DNA from: Leifsonia sp. ALI-44-B
Lineage (GTDB): Bacteria; Actinomycetota; Actinomycetes; Actinomycetales; Microbacteriaceae
DNA length: 64,000 nt
Assembly (NCBI RefSeq): GCF_001984125.1
Contig: NZ_MTQL01000006.1
Span: 930,001 to 994,000 of the forward strand
Direction of reading: 5' to 3'
Below, piece after piece: positions 7,235 to 17,527 of the stretch. Each line of letters opens with the position of its first letter. The stretch's first letter is position 1. Under the pieces are notes generated by a model. That model was given only the letters and a program-made list of their open reading frames with translations. It searched no databases and was not told the origin of the DNA. The translations under genes were made by a program, and so were the position numbers.

Positions 7235-8842
7235 TTACTTCGTCTCGGCCGGGGTGGTGGTGCCCGTCGGGACGTCGGCCGGCGTGGGGTCTTCCACAGC
7301 GGCGTCGGCCTTCTTGGCGGGAGCCTTCTTGGCCGGTGCCTTCTTGGCCGGAGCCTTCACGGGCTCGGCCGAGGTGCCGGCCGCGTCGGTGCTCGACTGC
7401 GAGGGAGCCTCGGAGTCGGACGGGGCCGTGTTGGCGGCACCCGAGGCGGCGTCGGTGGACGGCGACGACGAGTACGAGGCCGGGATGGGCTTCTGAGCCG
7501 GCTCGGCCGGGGCCGCTGCGGCAGGCTTCGGACGCGAGGCGAACTGCTCGAACACGGCGCGCGGCGTCTGCACGGCCGAGATGCCGGCGATATCGCGACC
7601 GAGGAAGAAGTTGCCGACCCATCCGCCGATGACGCGCAGCTTGCGCTCCCAGCTGGGCATGGCGAGACCGTGGTAGCCACGGTGTGCGAGCCAGGCGGGA
7701 ACACCCTTGATGGCGATCTTGCCGGACTGGAAGACACCCACGCCGATGCCGAGGCCCGCGACGGCGCCCAGGTTCTTGTGCGAGTACTTCTGGGGCTGTT
7801 CGCCGCGCAGGTCGGCGACGACGTTCTTCGCGAGCAGCTTGCCCTGACGCACGGCGTGCTGGGCGTTGGGCACGCAGAAGCCGCCGACGCCTCCACCCGT
7901 GATGTCGGGGACGGCTGCGACGTCACCGGCGGTCCAGGCGTTCGGGATGAACTCCTCGTCGGTGCCGATGCGCAGGTCGGCGCGGGCCACGAGGCGGCCG
8001 CGCTCTTCGATCGGGAGGTCGGTGTTGCGCACGATCTGCGGGTTGGCCATGACGCCTGCGGTCCAGACGATGAGGTCGGACTCGAACGACTCGCCCGTTG
8101 ACAGTTCGATGGTGCCGTCGACGGCGCTCTTCAGCTGCGTGTCGAGGTGCACGTTGGCGCCGCGCTCGGCGAGGTTCTTGAGCACCCAGTGGCTGGTCTT
8201 CAGCGAGACCTCGGGCATGATGCGGCCCATGGCTTCGATGAGGTGGAAGTGCGTGTCTTCGAAGTCGATCTGCGGGTAGTACTCGATGAGTGCCGACGCG
8301 AACGAACGCAGTTCGGCGAACACCTCGATACCGGCGAAGCCACCGCCGACGACGACGAACGTGAGCAGGCGGTCGCGCTCAGGGCCCGCGGGAAGCTGAG
8401 CGGCCTTGTCGAAGTTGTCGAGCACGCGGTCGCGGATGGCCACGGCCTCTTCGATCGTCTTGAGGCCGATGGCCTCGTCGGCGACACCCGGGATCGGGAA
8501 GGTGCGCGACACGGCACCGGCCGTGACGATGACCTGGTCGTATTCGAAGTCGTAGGCCTCGCCGAGGGGCGGCTGGATGGTCGCCTTCTTCTCGGCGTGG
8601 TTCACATAGGTGACCTTGGCCGTGATGACCTTGGTGTGGTTGAGGTGGCGTCGGTGGGACACGACCGCGTGGCGGGGCTCGATCGAGCCGGAGGCGACCT
8701 CCGGCAGGAACGGCTGGTAGGTCATGTAGGGAAGCGGGTCGACCATGGTCACTTCGGCTTCACCCTTGCGCAGGTGCTTCTCGAGCTTCCAGGCAGTGTA
8801 GAAGCCGGCGTAACCTCCGCCGACAATCAGGATTTTGGGCAC
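7235..8842 (-). CDS. ndh: Type II NADH dehydrogenase (NDH-2) with alanine/lysine-rich tail
   Basis: A 535-residue non-proton-pumping NADH:quinone oxidoreductase of the inner membrane face. It has the FAD-binding motif ILIVGGGYAGFYTAWKLE at the N-terminus, the second dinucleotide motif VVVGGGFAGIEVFAEL (about 160), and the late FAD/quinone region around TAGDVAAVPDITGGG. The GTG at 8840-8842 was chosen: AGGAGA lies ten bases upstream and the FAD motif then starts at residue 3. The last 100 residues or so are not part of the enzyme: a Pro/Ala/Ser-rich stretch, then three APAKK units, ending in an acidic/Thr tail. It is the last gene of a run from eno. A second NDH-2 lies at 58906-60234 and lacks this tail. 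Confidence 0.95.
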   Translation of the reverse strand: MPKILIVGGGYAGFYTAWKLEKHLRKGEAEVTMVDPLPYMTYQPFLPEVASGSIEPRHAVVSHRRHLNHTKVITAKVTYVNHAEKKATIQPPLGEAYDFEYDQVIVTAGAVSRTFPIPGVADEAIGLKTIEEAVAIRDRVLDNFDKAAQLPAGPERDRLLTFVVVGGGFAGIEVFAELRSFASALIEYYPQIDFEDTHFHLIEAMGRIMPEVSLKTSHWVLKNLAERGANVHLDTQLKSAVDGTIELSTGESFESDLIVWTAGVMANPQIVRNTDLPIEERGRLVARADLRIGTDEEFIPNAWTAGDVAAVPDITGGGVGGFCVPNAQHAVRQGKLLAKNVVADLRGEQPQKYSHKNLGAVAGLGIGVGVFQSGKIAIKGVPAWLAHRGYHGLAMPSWERKLRVIGGWVGNFFLGRDIAGISAVQTPRAVFEQFASRPKPAAAAPAEPAQKPIPASYSSSPSTDAASGAANTAPSDSEAPSQSSTDAAGTSAEPVKAPAKKAPAKKAPAKKADAAVEDPTPADVPTGTTTPAETK

Positions 8843-8881
8843 GTTGGAAAAATCTCCTACCTCGGTCAGTATGCACACAGG

Positions 8882-10213
8882 CTACTCCCTGTGAGCCGCC
8901 CGTCTGAAATGCCGGGTGACGCCGATGGCCCCGAGCATTACGAGAGTACCAGTTCCGAGAAGGACGGCTAGCGGAATGCTCACGTACAGCAGGGTCTCGG
9001 TGGTGGGCAGGAACGGGTTCGGTCGCGCGGCAGCGTCGGCGGGTGGCAGAGGCTTCGGCGTGGAGGTGTCGGTGGGCACGGGCACCGAGGTGGCGGATGC
9101 GCGGCGGTGCACGGTGATCCACTCCTGCAGCTGCTCGGCGGGGCCAGCGCCCGAGAAGGCGGGGACGTCGGCGGTGACGGCGGCTCGAGCATCCACGAGA
9201 CCGTAGCCGTAGATGGGGCTCGGGATGGCGGCGCCCTGACCCGGGGCCGGTGTGGCAGTTTTGACGACGCGGTCGATCACGGCACCCGCGTCGAGGTCGG
9301 GGTACTTCGCCTTCACGAGGGCGACGATGCCCGCGACGATGGGTGAGGCGCCGGATGTTCCGGACCATCCCACGTAGCTGCCGTCGGGCGAGACGCCCAC
9401 GAGTTCTTCGCTGGGCGCGGCGACCGAGATGGTGATGCCCTGGCTGGAGGCGTCGAAGCTGGCGGTCTTGTCGCGTTTCACGCCACCGACGACGAGCACG
9501 CCGGGGATGGTCGCCGGGGCTCCGACCTCTTCGGTGCCGCTCCCCCGGTTGCCGGCCGCCGCGACGACGACGACGTTGTGCTCGAAGGCGTATTTGAAGG
9601 CGTCGTCCCAGCTCTCGGGCCAGTCGAGCGTGTTGGTGGTGAGGGACATATTGATCACGTCGGCGCCGTTGTCGACGGCCCAGCGGATGCCCGAGGCGAT
9701 CTGGTCTTCGAACGGGACCGTCGACCCGCTCGTGCGGAAGCCGACCGATACCGACAGGAGCGTGGCGTCGGGAGCGGCTCCGAGCACGCCGTTGTCTCCG
9801 CCCGCTCCGCGGCCTGCGGCGAGCGACCCGACCCAGCTGCCGTGTTCTTTCTCGTCTTTCTGGCCGAGGGGCGTGCGTCCGTCGGGGCTGCCGACACCCG
9901 AGGCGTCGTAACCGGCGGCGACCGCTCCGTTGAATTCGGCGGGACCGGACGAAATGCCCGTGTCGATGACGGCGATGGTGACGCCGGCGCCGCGCGTGGT
10001 GTTCCACGCGTCGCGGATGCCGTAGTCGGAGAGCCAGTATTCGGCGTCGCGAACGGCGTCGGCGTGCGCCGGCGTGACCCCGCCGAAAACCGTGGCGAGG
10101 CCGATGAGTGCCGCGATCGTGGCGGAGGCGGCTCGTGGCGCCCGCCCGCGCGACCTTGTCATTCCGCCCGCAGCGCCCATCCCCCGGTCGCTGCCCTTCC
10201 GTCCCCAGGCCAT
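8882..10213 (-). CDS. Subtilisin-like serine protease (S8, mycosin-like), secreted and membrane-anchored
   Basis: A 443-residue exported protease. The catalytic triad is intact: Asp84 (AVIDTGIS), His124 (EHGSWVGS) and Ser287 (GTSGASP), with oxyanion Asn222 (AAGNRG). An N-terminal signal segment (about 27-51, ending in AHA-D) and a C-terminal span (about 403-425) followed by RRAAHRE place the enzyme outside the membrane, tethered at its C-terminus. This layout matches mycosins, but no ESX/type VII genes are in the window. Three Met starts are possible (residues 1, 12, 18); the last gives the most typical signal length. The gene starts three bases after the DUF501 stop, so it belongs to the eno-ftsB-DUF501 run. 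Confidence 0.92.
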   Translation of the reverse strand: MAWGRKGSDRGMGAAGGMTRSRGRAPRAASATIAALIGLATVFGGVTPAHADAVRDAEYWLSDYGIRDAWNTTRGAGVTIAVIDTGISSGPAEFNGAVAAGYDASGVGSPDGRTPLGQKDEKEHGSWVGSLAAGRGAGGDNGVLGAAPDATLLSVSVGFRTSGSTVPFEDQIASGIRWAVDNGADVINMSLTTNTLDWPESWDDAFKYAFEHNVVVVAAAGNRGSGTEEVGAPATIPGVLVVGGVKRDKTASFDASSQGITISVAAPSEELVGVSPDGSYVGWSGTSGASPIVAGIVALVKAKYPDLDAGAVIDRVVKTATPAPGQGAAIPSPIYGYGLVDARAAVTADVPAFSGAGPAEQLQEWITVHRRASATSVPVPTDTSTPKPLPPADAAARPNPFLPTTETLLYVSIPLAVLLGTGTLVMLGAIGVTRHFRRAAHRE

Positions 10214-10216
10214 GGT

Positions 10217-10903
10217 CTACTCGCGACCGGTGGAGTCGCCGAGCGCGGCGGTGGCCATGTCAGTCGCGGAAGCGGACGCGGCCGGAATCGCGGATGTGGT
10301 CGTGGCGGCGGATGTGGGAGGGCGCACCGTTGCGGAGCCGGGTGCCGTCGCTGATGCCGGCAGATCGAGCGGCTCGTCGCTGACGTCGTCGCCGAGGTCG
10401 TAGACGTCGCACTGGCACACGGCGGGGCTCCAGGCGCTGCGTTCGAGCGCGAGGTCGCCGATCGGGTTGACGCCCGCGCCGGCGGCGAGCGAGTGCCCGG
10501 CGAGTGCGTGCAGGCATTTCACGCGCACGGGCATGCCGCCCGCGGAGATGCCGTGGATCTCGTCGACGACACCGATGCTCTCGCGGTCGGCGAGGTAGGC
10601 CTCGTGCGCGGCGCGGTAGCGCTGCTGCAGCTCGTCGTCGCCGGCGAGCTGGTCGTTGTATTCGTTCATCACCTGGGTGGCTTCGAGCGCCGAGATGGCT
10701 GCGGTGGCGGCCGGGTGGGTGAGGTAGTAGAACGTGGGGAACGGCGTGCCGTCTTTCAGGCGCGGGGCCGTCGACACCACGGTGGGCGCTCCGCAGATGC
10801 AGCGCGCGGCGATGCCGACGACGTCGCGGGCGGGCCGCCCGAGTTGGGCGGAGACGGTGCGGATGTCTCGCGTGCTGACCGGTCCGAAGGGCGGGGTGCT
10901 CAT
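10217..10903 (-). CDS. DUF501 family protein
   Basis: A 228-residue protein of the actinobacterial DUF501 family. The recognisable core runs from about 16 to 175, with conserved Cys/Gly features (ARCICGAPTV; GMPVRVKCLHAL) and a late Cys pair SPAVCQCDVYD that could bind metal. The segment PFPTFYYLTHP is typical of the family. The last 50 residues are Ala/Thr/Ser-rich and look unstructured. The family is regularly found beside eno and ftsB/divIC, as here, and the conserved context suggests a link to cell division or envelope work; the biochemical role is unknown. The gene is 16 bases from ftsB and three bases from the protease. Confidence 0.88.
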   Translation of the reverse strand: MSTPPFGPVSTRDIRTVSAQLGRPARDVVGIAARCICGAPTVVSTAPRLKDGTPFPTFYYLTHPAATAAISALEATQVMNEYNDQLAGDDELQQRYRAAHEAYLADRESIGVVDEIHGISAGGMPVRVKCLHALAGHSLAAGAGVNPIGDLALERSAWSPAVCQCDVYDLGDDVSDEPLDLPASATAPGSATVRPPTSAATTTSAIPAASASATDMATAALGDSTGRE

Positions 10904-10919
10904 ATGTCCATTATCGGGT

Positions 10920-11519
10920 CTAGGGGGTGGGTGCGGGGCTGGATCCGCCGGTGCCGGGTGTGGTGCCGGTGCCGCCTGTGCTGCCGGGCCCGGGTGTGAC
11001 GTCGGCGAGTCCGGAGCTCATGACCGACCCGAGGAGCGCTTGGCCCCAGTCGATGTCGGTTTCGGTGAGGGTGTCGCTCACGGGCGTTTCGGTGTCGCCG
11101 AGCAGGGCGGGGTCGACATCGTCGATGACGATGAAGCTGATCTCGCCGGGGTTGGCGTAGAAGAGGCGGTCGCGAGCCTGCGTGGTGACGTAGGTGCTGT
11201 CGTTCCAGCGCTGGCGTTCGGCCGTAAGTTGATCGATCTGGTCGGCGCGGTCGTCGACGGTCTGTTGCAGGGCGGCGATCTGCTGGCGTTGTTCGATGTA
11301 GGCCTTGAGGTTGGGCGCCAAAACGACGACGCCCAGCACGATGACGGCGAGCATGAGCACGGTGAAACCCGAGAAGCGGATGCCGCGCAGCCAGTTGCCG
11401 CGCTCGGTCTCGGCTTGTGCGCGACTCTCGTCGCCGGCGCGGTCGAAGCGGCTGCCTGCGCTCGGGGCCGCGGGGCGCGCTTTCGGGGCCGGCCGGTTGG
11501 TGACGGGCTTTTTCGGCAC
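10920..11519 (-). CDS. ftsB: Septum formation initiator, FtsB/DivIC family
   Basis: A 199-residue bitopic division protein. A basic Pro/Ala-rich cytoplasmic part (1-50) precedes one membrane span (FTVLMLAVIVLGVVVLAP, about 52-69) and an extracellular coiled coil (YIEQRQQIAALQQTVDDRAD onward, about 74-110). The conserved end of the FtsB/DivIC core is at ARDRLFYANPGEISFIV. After it comes a long Gly/Pro/Thr-rich tail ending SSPAPTP. The GTG start is supported by AGGAGG seven bases upstream. Family members join FtsL and FtsQ in the divisome; this is inferred by family. The position between eno and DUF501 is the usual actinobacterial order. Confidence 0.9.
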   Translation of the reverse strand: MPKKPVTNRPAPKARPAAPSAGSRFDRAGDESRAQAETERGNWLRGIRFSGFTVLMLAVIVLGVVVLAPNLKAYIEQRQQIAALQQTVDDRADQIDQLTAERQRWNDSTYVTTQARDRLFYANPGEISFIVIDDVDPALLGDTETPVSDTLTETDIDWGQALLGSVMSSGLADVTPGPGSTGGTGTTPGTGGSSPAPTP

Positions 11520-11538
11520 GGGCCGTCCTCCTGACGCA

Positions 11539-11580
11539 GAAAGCTCCGGGTGTCGCTGACGCGAAGCACCCGGAGCTTTC
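11539..11580 (-). terminator. Stem-loop between eno and ftsB
   Basis: A perfect 14-base stem (GAAAGCTCCGGGTG with CACCCGGAGCTTTC) and 14-base loop lie 12 bases after the eno stop and just before the ftsB ribosome binding site. Without a uridine tract it may be a partial terminator or a transcript end-stabiliser that lets some transcription pass into ftsB. Confidence 0.55.
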
Positions 11581-11591
11581 AGAGGTGCTTG

Positions 11592-12932
<1,341 letters not shown>

Positions 12933-13031
12933 CTAGCGACACGGGGTGTGAGGGCATCCGTGTGTGTCGACCTGTTGATGAATGTTCAGCTGGACGACCT
13001 GTGCAGAACGATCTGCGGGCCGCCGCGAGCG

Positions 13032-14333
13032 TCAGCCGAGGGGTTTGAACTCGAGTTGCTCGATCGTGGACGTGTCTCGGCCGACGAACGCGAAAGCCCC
13101 GAAGCCGGCCGCCTCGACGCGGTCGAGCGTGGCCTTCAGGTTCTTCGTGCGGCGCTCGAGGCGCACGCGTTTGCCCGCCGCCACGAGCGCGGTCTTGAGC
13201 AGTGCCAACTGCGCGGGCTGCGCGTCGGCGTCGTGCACGAGGACGACCTGGTCGGCGGCACCCGACGCATCGACCTCGACGAGGTCGACGATGCGCTCGA
13301 AGCCGATGGAGAAGCCGGCGGCCGGCACGTCTTGGCCGAGGAAGCGGCCGATCATGCCGTCGTAGCGCCCGCCGCCGCCGAGCGAATAGCCGAAGTCGGG
13401 GTGCTCGATCTCGAAGATCGTGCCCGTGTAGTAGCCCATGCCCCGCACGAGGAACGGATCGAAGACGAGGACGGCCGCCGCGTCGGCCTGCTGCACAGCG
13501 GCACCGATGTCGGCAAGCGACTGCAGCGCCTCTGGCGCGACACCCGATGGGACTTGGCGCTGGATCGACTCGAGCCCGAAGGGGTGGATGGTGTCGTCGA
13601 CACCGTCACCGACCCGCGCCGTGAGGTAGGCGCCGAACGCCTCGACGGCCTCGGGCGACGCGCTGCGCTCGCGCAACTCGGCTACCACACCCTCTGCGCC
13701 GATCTTGTCGAGCTTGTCGATGGTGATGAGCACCTGGGCGTGCTCGCCGGCCGCGAACCCGAACGACTCGAGCAGGCCGAGCAGCACGCGCCGGTCGTTG
13801 ATGCGCACGCGCGTGCCCGAGAGGCCGAGCGTGCGCAGGGCGGCGGCGGTCGCGGTGATCAACTCGACCTCGGCCAGCGGGCCCGCCTCGCCGATGATGT
13901 CGATATCGCATTGCACGAACTGGCGGTATCGGCCCTTCTGCGGGCGCTCGGCACGCCAGACCGGTGCGATCTGAATGGACCGGAAGACCGGCGGCAGCTC
14001 GGCGCGGTGCGTGGCATAGAAACGAGCGAGCGGCACCGTGAGGTCGAACCGCAGCCCGAGGTCGGTGAGCCCGGACTGATCGCCCGAATCAGCCGCGTGG
14101 GCGAGAGCAGTGGCATCGAGCCCGCGCTTCAGCACCGAGAAGGCGAGCTTCTCGTTATCCCCGCCCAGACCCGAATGCAGCCGCTCGAAATCCTCGACGA
14201 CGGGGGTCTCGATCTCGTCGAAACCGTGGGCCGAATAGACCGAACGGATGACGCCGAGCGCGTGCTCACGACGGGCCTTCTCGGCGGGGAGGAAATCGCG
14301 CATGCCGCGCGGCGGGTTCACGGATGTTGCCAT
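13032..14333 (-). CDS. hisS: Histidyl-tRNA synthetase
   Basis: A 433-residue class II aminoacyl-tRNA synthetase that charges tRNA-His. Motif 1 region (PPRGMRDFLP), motif 2 (PVWRAERPQKGRYRQF, about 117-132), the histidine-specific segment LVRGMGYYTGTIFE and SLGGGGRYDGMIG, and motif 3 (GFSIGFERI) are present, followed by the C-terminal anticodon-binding domain (about 330-433). The start is the ATG at 14331-14333; the frame stays open upstream, but that stretch overlaps the divergent promoter space and is not conserved in style. It is divergent from an ABC exporter pair. Confidence 0.97.
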   Translation of the reverse strand: MATSVNPPRGMRDFLPAEKARREHALGVIRSVYSAHGFDEIETPVVEDFERLHSGLGGDNEKLAFSVLKRGLDATALAHAADSGDQSGLTDLGLRFDLTVPLARFYATHRAELPPVFRSIQIAPVWRAERPQKGRYRQFVQCDIDIIGEAGPLAEVELITATAAALRTLGLSGTRVRINDRRVLLGLLESFGFAAGEHAQVLITIDKLDKIGAEGVVAELRERSASPEAVEAFGAYLTARVGDGVDDTIHPFGLESIQRQVPSGVAPEALQSLADIGAAVQQADAAAVLVFDPFLVRGMGYYTGTIFEIEHPDFGYSLGGGGRYDGMIGRFLGQDVPAAGFSIGFERIVDLVEVDASGAADQVVLVHDADAQPAQLALLKTALVAAGKRVRLERRTKNLKATLDRVEAAGFGAFAFVGRDTSTIEQLEFKPLG

Positions 14334-14482
14334 GCAGACGATTCTTCCACGGGGCGCGTGTGGCCTCCGCATCCGCTCGCCCGCTGTGGAGAAGAACGGG
14401 GTTCGGCGCCTGTGGAGAGCCGTCACGGCCCTGTCACACGCAGCGGCTATGCTCGGCCTGACCGATGACGGCAGGGGGAAGA

Positions 14483-15463
14483 GTGAGCATCGAAGTCGAT
14501 ACCGGGCGTGGCCCGACATCCGACGGAACGTCACCGCACGGGGGCATCATCGTGAGTGACGTGAAGCGATCGTTCGGCGCGGTGCATGCCGTGCGCGACG
14601 CGAGCTTCGAGGCGCATCCCGGTTCGGTGACGGCGCTCATCGGGCCGAACGGCTCGGGCAAGACGACCCTCATGCTCATGCTCGCGAGCCTGCTCGCCCC
14701 ACAACAGGGCAGCATCCGGGTGGCCGGTTTCGACCCGGTGGCGCAACCCCGCGAGGTGCGCCGGCGACTCGGGTGGATGCCCGACGCGCTCGGCTCCTGG
14801 GGTGCGCTCACCGTGCGCCAGGCGTTGACGACGACGGCCGCGCTCTACGGGATGCCTCGGGACGAAGCATCCGGCCGCACCGAAGAACTGCTGCACATCG
14901 TCGACCTGGTTCCCCTCGCCGATCAGGCCAGCCGCTCACTCTCGCGCGGGCAGAAGCAAAGACTGTCACTCGCGCGCGCCATCGTGCATGACCCTTCGGT
15001 GCTCGTGCTCGACGAGCCCGCCTCGGGTCTCGATCCGGGCGCCCGGGCGTCCCTGCGCGAACTCGTGCGCCAATTCGCCGGCCAGGGCAAGACCGTGCTG
15101 GTGTCGTCGCATGTGCTCGCCGAACTCGACGAGATGGCCGATGCCGCCGTCTACATCGAACAGGGCGCCACGGTCAGCGCCGAGCGCGTGGCTCAGGCAC
15201 GGTCCGGTCTGCGCGACTGGCGCATCCGGGCGACCTCGGCCGGCACGCCGCTCGGGCACGCGCTGCTCGCGCTCGGGCTGCCGGCATCCCATATCTCTGC
15301 CGACAACCTTGGCACGCTCGTGAAGGTCGGCGGCGACGAACAGGCCGCGCGCCTGCTCACCGACCTCGTTGGCCGCGGTGTCTCGATCAGCGCATTCGCC
15401 CCCGCCGTCGGCGAACTGGAACACACATTCCTCGATATCACCGACCGTGGAGGCCGACGATGA
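14483..15463 (+). CDS. ABC-2 type exporter, ATP-binding subunit
   Basis: A 326-residue ATPase with Walker A GPNGSGKTT (about 55-63), signature SLSRGQKQRLSLAR, Walker B VLVLDEPASGLDP and the switch VSSHVL. Note the signature has SRGQ where SGGQ is usual; this is seen in some exporters. The C-terminal third has no second ATPase and resembles the accessory region of multidrug/antibiotic exporters. The start is taken as the GTG at 14483 behind AGGGGGAAGA; an ATG six codons earlier is possible. Its stop overlaps the start of the permease gene by four bases. The exported substrate is unknown. Confidence 0.9.
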   Translation: MSIEVDTGRGPTSDGTSPHGGIIVSDVKRSFGAVHAVRDASFEAHPGSVTALIGPNGSGKTTLMLMLASLLAPQQGSIRVAGFDPVAQPREVRRRLGWMPDALGSWGALTVRQALTTTAALYGMPRDEASGRTEELLHIVDLVPLADQASRSLSRGQKQRLSLARAIVHDPSVLVLDEPASGLDPGARASLRELVRQFAGQGKTVLVSSHVLAELDEMADAAVYIEQGATVSAERVAQARSGLRDWRIRATSAGTPLGHALLALGLPASHISADNLGTLVKVGGDEQAARLLTDLVGRGVSISAFAPAVGELEHTFLDITDRGGRR

Positions 15464-16620
15464 CCGCCACCGAACCGCAACCCGGCCGCTTCGTGCCGCA
15501 CACTCCCCCGCCCGGCCCCGACGCGCCTCGTGCCCGCGGGCTCAGCTGGTTTGGCGGCGTCGGCGTGATCATCGGTCTCGAACTGCGCCAGCGCGTGCGG
15601 GGCGTCTCCTTCTATGTCTTGCTGGGCCTCTTCGTCGTGCTCATGTTGCTCGTCAGCGTGCCGCTCGGCATCCTGGGCGGCAGCGACGACGCCTTCGGGG
15701 GCGGCGGCTCCTACTACTCGGCGATCATCTACTTCGTCCTCCTGCTCGGCACGCTCATCGTCCCGGCACTGTCGGGCAACGCCGTCAACGGCGATCGGGA
15801 TGCCGGCACGCTCGCCACCACGCAGGTCACCCTCGTCGGCGCAGGCCAGATCATCATCGGCAAGTTCGTGGCCGCGTGGATCACCGCCATGGCGTTCCTC
15901 GTAGTCTCGATCCCGTTCCTCCTCGTCGCCTTCGCGTCGGGAGACATGTCGGCCCGCACCATCGTTGTCTCGCTGGTCGTGCTCGCCGTCGAGCTGGCCG
16001 TTGTGGCTGCCGTCGGCGTGGGGTTATCCGCCATCCTGACCCGGCCCCTGTTCTCGGTGACCGTGACCTATCTGGTGATCGCGGCCCTCTCCATCGGCAC
16101 CCCGATCGCCTTCGCGCTCGGCGGCGTCGTCGCACGCACCCCGGTCACGCAGACCTACATCTCGCTCGACTACAGCGAGGAGAATGTCGACCCCGAGACG
16201 GGAGACATCATCAACTCCGTCTGCCTGCCGCCCGTGACATCGACCTACGACATGCCTCGTTTCGACCTCTTCTGGGGTGTGTTGGCCGCGAACCCGTACG
16301 TCGTGCTCGCGGACGCCTCCGCCGGGGACTTCGATGCCAACGGTCAGGCGCGCGACCTGTTCTCCGGTTTCGCGTCCGGGGTTCGTTCGGCGCAGATTCC
16401 GCCCGAGCGGGAGGTCGTCGTCAACGACTGTGCCAGCCCGGGCAGCGAAGGCTACGCGGACGACAATCCCACTCCTGAAGAGATTTTCGAGAGGACCGTT
16501 CCGTCGTGGTTCGTCGGGTTGGGCCTGCACATCCTGCTCGGTGCCGGACTTCTGGTCTGGGGCATCGCACGCACGCGCACGCCCGCGCACCGTCTCCCCC
16601 GCGGCAGCCGGATCGCCTAG
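15460..16620 (+). CDS. ABC-2 type exporter, permease subunit
   Basis: A 386-residue membrane protein paired with the ATPase before it (ATGA overlap). The first span (SFYVLLGLFVVLMLLVSV) is followed by a second near YSAIIYFVLLLGTLIVPAL and the ABC-2 signature area NAVNGDRDAGTLATTQV at about 108-124. Three or four more spans run to about 235. A long extracellular loop of about 120 residues with two Cys (SVCLPP; VNDCASPG) comes before the last span. This layout matches ABC-2 (NatB/YhaP-like) permeases with a large outer loop. One rare TTA leucine codon lies at 16024-16026. Substrate is unknown. Confidence 0.9.
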   Translation: MTATEPQPGRFVPHTPPPGPDAPRARGLSWFGGVGVIIGLELRQRVRGVSFYVLLGLFVVLMLLVSVPLGILGGSDDAFGGGGSYYSAIIYFVLLLGTLIVPALSGNAVNGDRDAGTLATTQVTLVGAGQIIIGKFVAAWITAMAFLVVSIPFLLVAFASGDMSARTIVVSLVVLAVELAVVAAVGVGLSAILTRPLFSVTVTYLVIAALSIGTPIAFALGGVVARTPVTQTYISLDYSEENVDPETGDIINSVCLPPVTSTYDMPRFDLFWGVLAANPYVVLADASAGDFDANGQARDLFSGFASGVRSAQIPPEREVVVNDCASPGSEGYADDNPTPEEIFERTVPSWFVGLGLHILLGAGLLVWGIARTRTPAHRLPRGSRIA

Positions 16621-16657
16621 CCGGCCGAAGGGGCTGCGAGGCGACGAAGCTACGAAG

Positions 16658-17527
16658 CTACGAAGCTACGGACACGCTTTCTGCCGTGCGCACGTCGCCT
16701 TCGAGTTCACGGATGGCCCGGCGCAACGCGCGTTCCGCATCGAGACCTGCGCCCCGCGCTTCCTGAACTTCCGCGAGGAGGCGACGGCCGAGTTCGAGTT
16801 CGGCGTCCGCGTCCGCGTTCGAGTCCGGGTCGGCGCCCGTGTTCGAGTCTGGTTCTGCGTCCGCGTTCGAGCCGGGGTCTGCGTCCGCGTTCACGTCGGG
16901 GTCGGCCTCCGCGGTCGGGCCCACGTCTGCGTCCCCGCTCGGCTCACGGTGCGCGTCCACCGTCAGGTCCACGTCTGCGTCCCCGCTCGACTCACGATGC
17001 GCGTCCCCCACCCGCCCGCGCTCCGGGTGCGCTCCGTCGACCGTGACCCCGACCTTGCCTGCGCGCGACAGGACCTTGTCGGCGAGCGCGAGCGCCGGCA
17101 TCCCCCGCGGGATCCCGTCGAGCACACTCGTGCGCGTGGACTTCTCGGCGGCCTTCGCGCGGAACCACAACGTCATGACCTCTTCGGGCGTCGTGGCGAC
17201 GTCGTCCCCGAAGACGTGCGGATGCCGCGGCACCATCTTGTCGAGGGCGGCCTGCGCCACGTCATTCAGGTCGAACGGTTCGGTTCCCGCTCGCGACGCG
17301 ATTTCGGCGTGGAAGAGCACCTGCCACAGCACGTCCCCCAGCTCCTCGATGAGCTCTGTTCGCGTGCCGGTCTCGATCGCCTCGACCAGTTCGAAGCTCT
17401 CCTCGATGAGGTACGGCACGAGGGCGTCGTGGTCGATGGCCTGCGTCCACACGCAGCGGTCGCGGATCTGGCTCATTGCGTCGACGAGACGCTCCATCGG
17501 GGTGTTGCCGGCGGGTTGGGATGCCAT
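16658..17527 (-). CDS. mazG: MazG-type nucleoside triphosphate pyrophosphohydrolase with acidic repeat insert
   Basis: A 289-residue protein. Residues about 10-165 are a MazG domain, which hydrolyses NTPs to NMP and pyrophosphate and helps house-clean nucleotides. The metal-binding pattern is visible: EESFELVEAIE (42-52) and EELGDVLWQ (61-69), with KMVPRHPHVFGD typical of MazG. Residues 175-240 are an acidic low-complexity insert made of two repeat types. The ending DAELELGRRLLAEVQEARG...ALRRAIRELE resembles the end of normal MazG. So the repeats sit between the catalytic part and the C-terminal helix. The ATG at 17525-17527 follows GAGGAGAACC. It is convergent with the exporter and divergent from nhaA. 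Confidence 0.93.
   Translation of the reverse strand: MASQPAGNTPMERLVDAMSQIRDRCVWTQAIDHDALVPYLIEESFELVEAIETGTRTELIEELGDVLWQVLFHAEIASRAGTEPFDLNDVAQAALDKMVPRHPHVFGDDVATTPEEVMTLWFRAKAAEKSTRTSVLDGIPRGMPALALADKVLSRAGKVGVTVDGAHPERGRVGDAHRESSGDADVDLTVDAHREPSGDADVGPTAEADPDVNADADPGSNADAEPDSNTGADPDSNADADAELELGRRLLAEVQEARGAGLDAERALRRAIRELEGDVRTAESVSVAS
16811..17005 (-). repeat. Tandem coding repeats inside mazG
   Basis: Two repeat families are joined. At 16910-17005 are two 48-base copies encoding DAHRESSGDADVDLTV and DAHREPSGDADVGPTA. At 16811-16906 are four 24-base copies encoding ADPDVNAD, ADPGSNAD, AEPDSNTG and ADPDSNAD. All copies keep the frame, so they could vary in number by slippage without breaking the gene. 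Confidence 0.9.

Noticed and set aside
8882-10213. Type VII (ESX) secretion locus
   Set aside because: Only the protease resembles a mycosin. No Ecc, WXG100 or EspG-like gene is present in the window.
16643-16667. Tandem TACGAAGC copies at the end of mazG
   Set aside because: Three 8-base units at a gene end look like simple slippage; no function can be supported.
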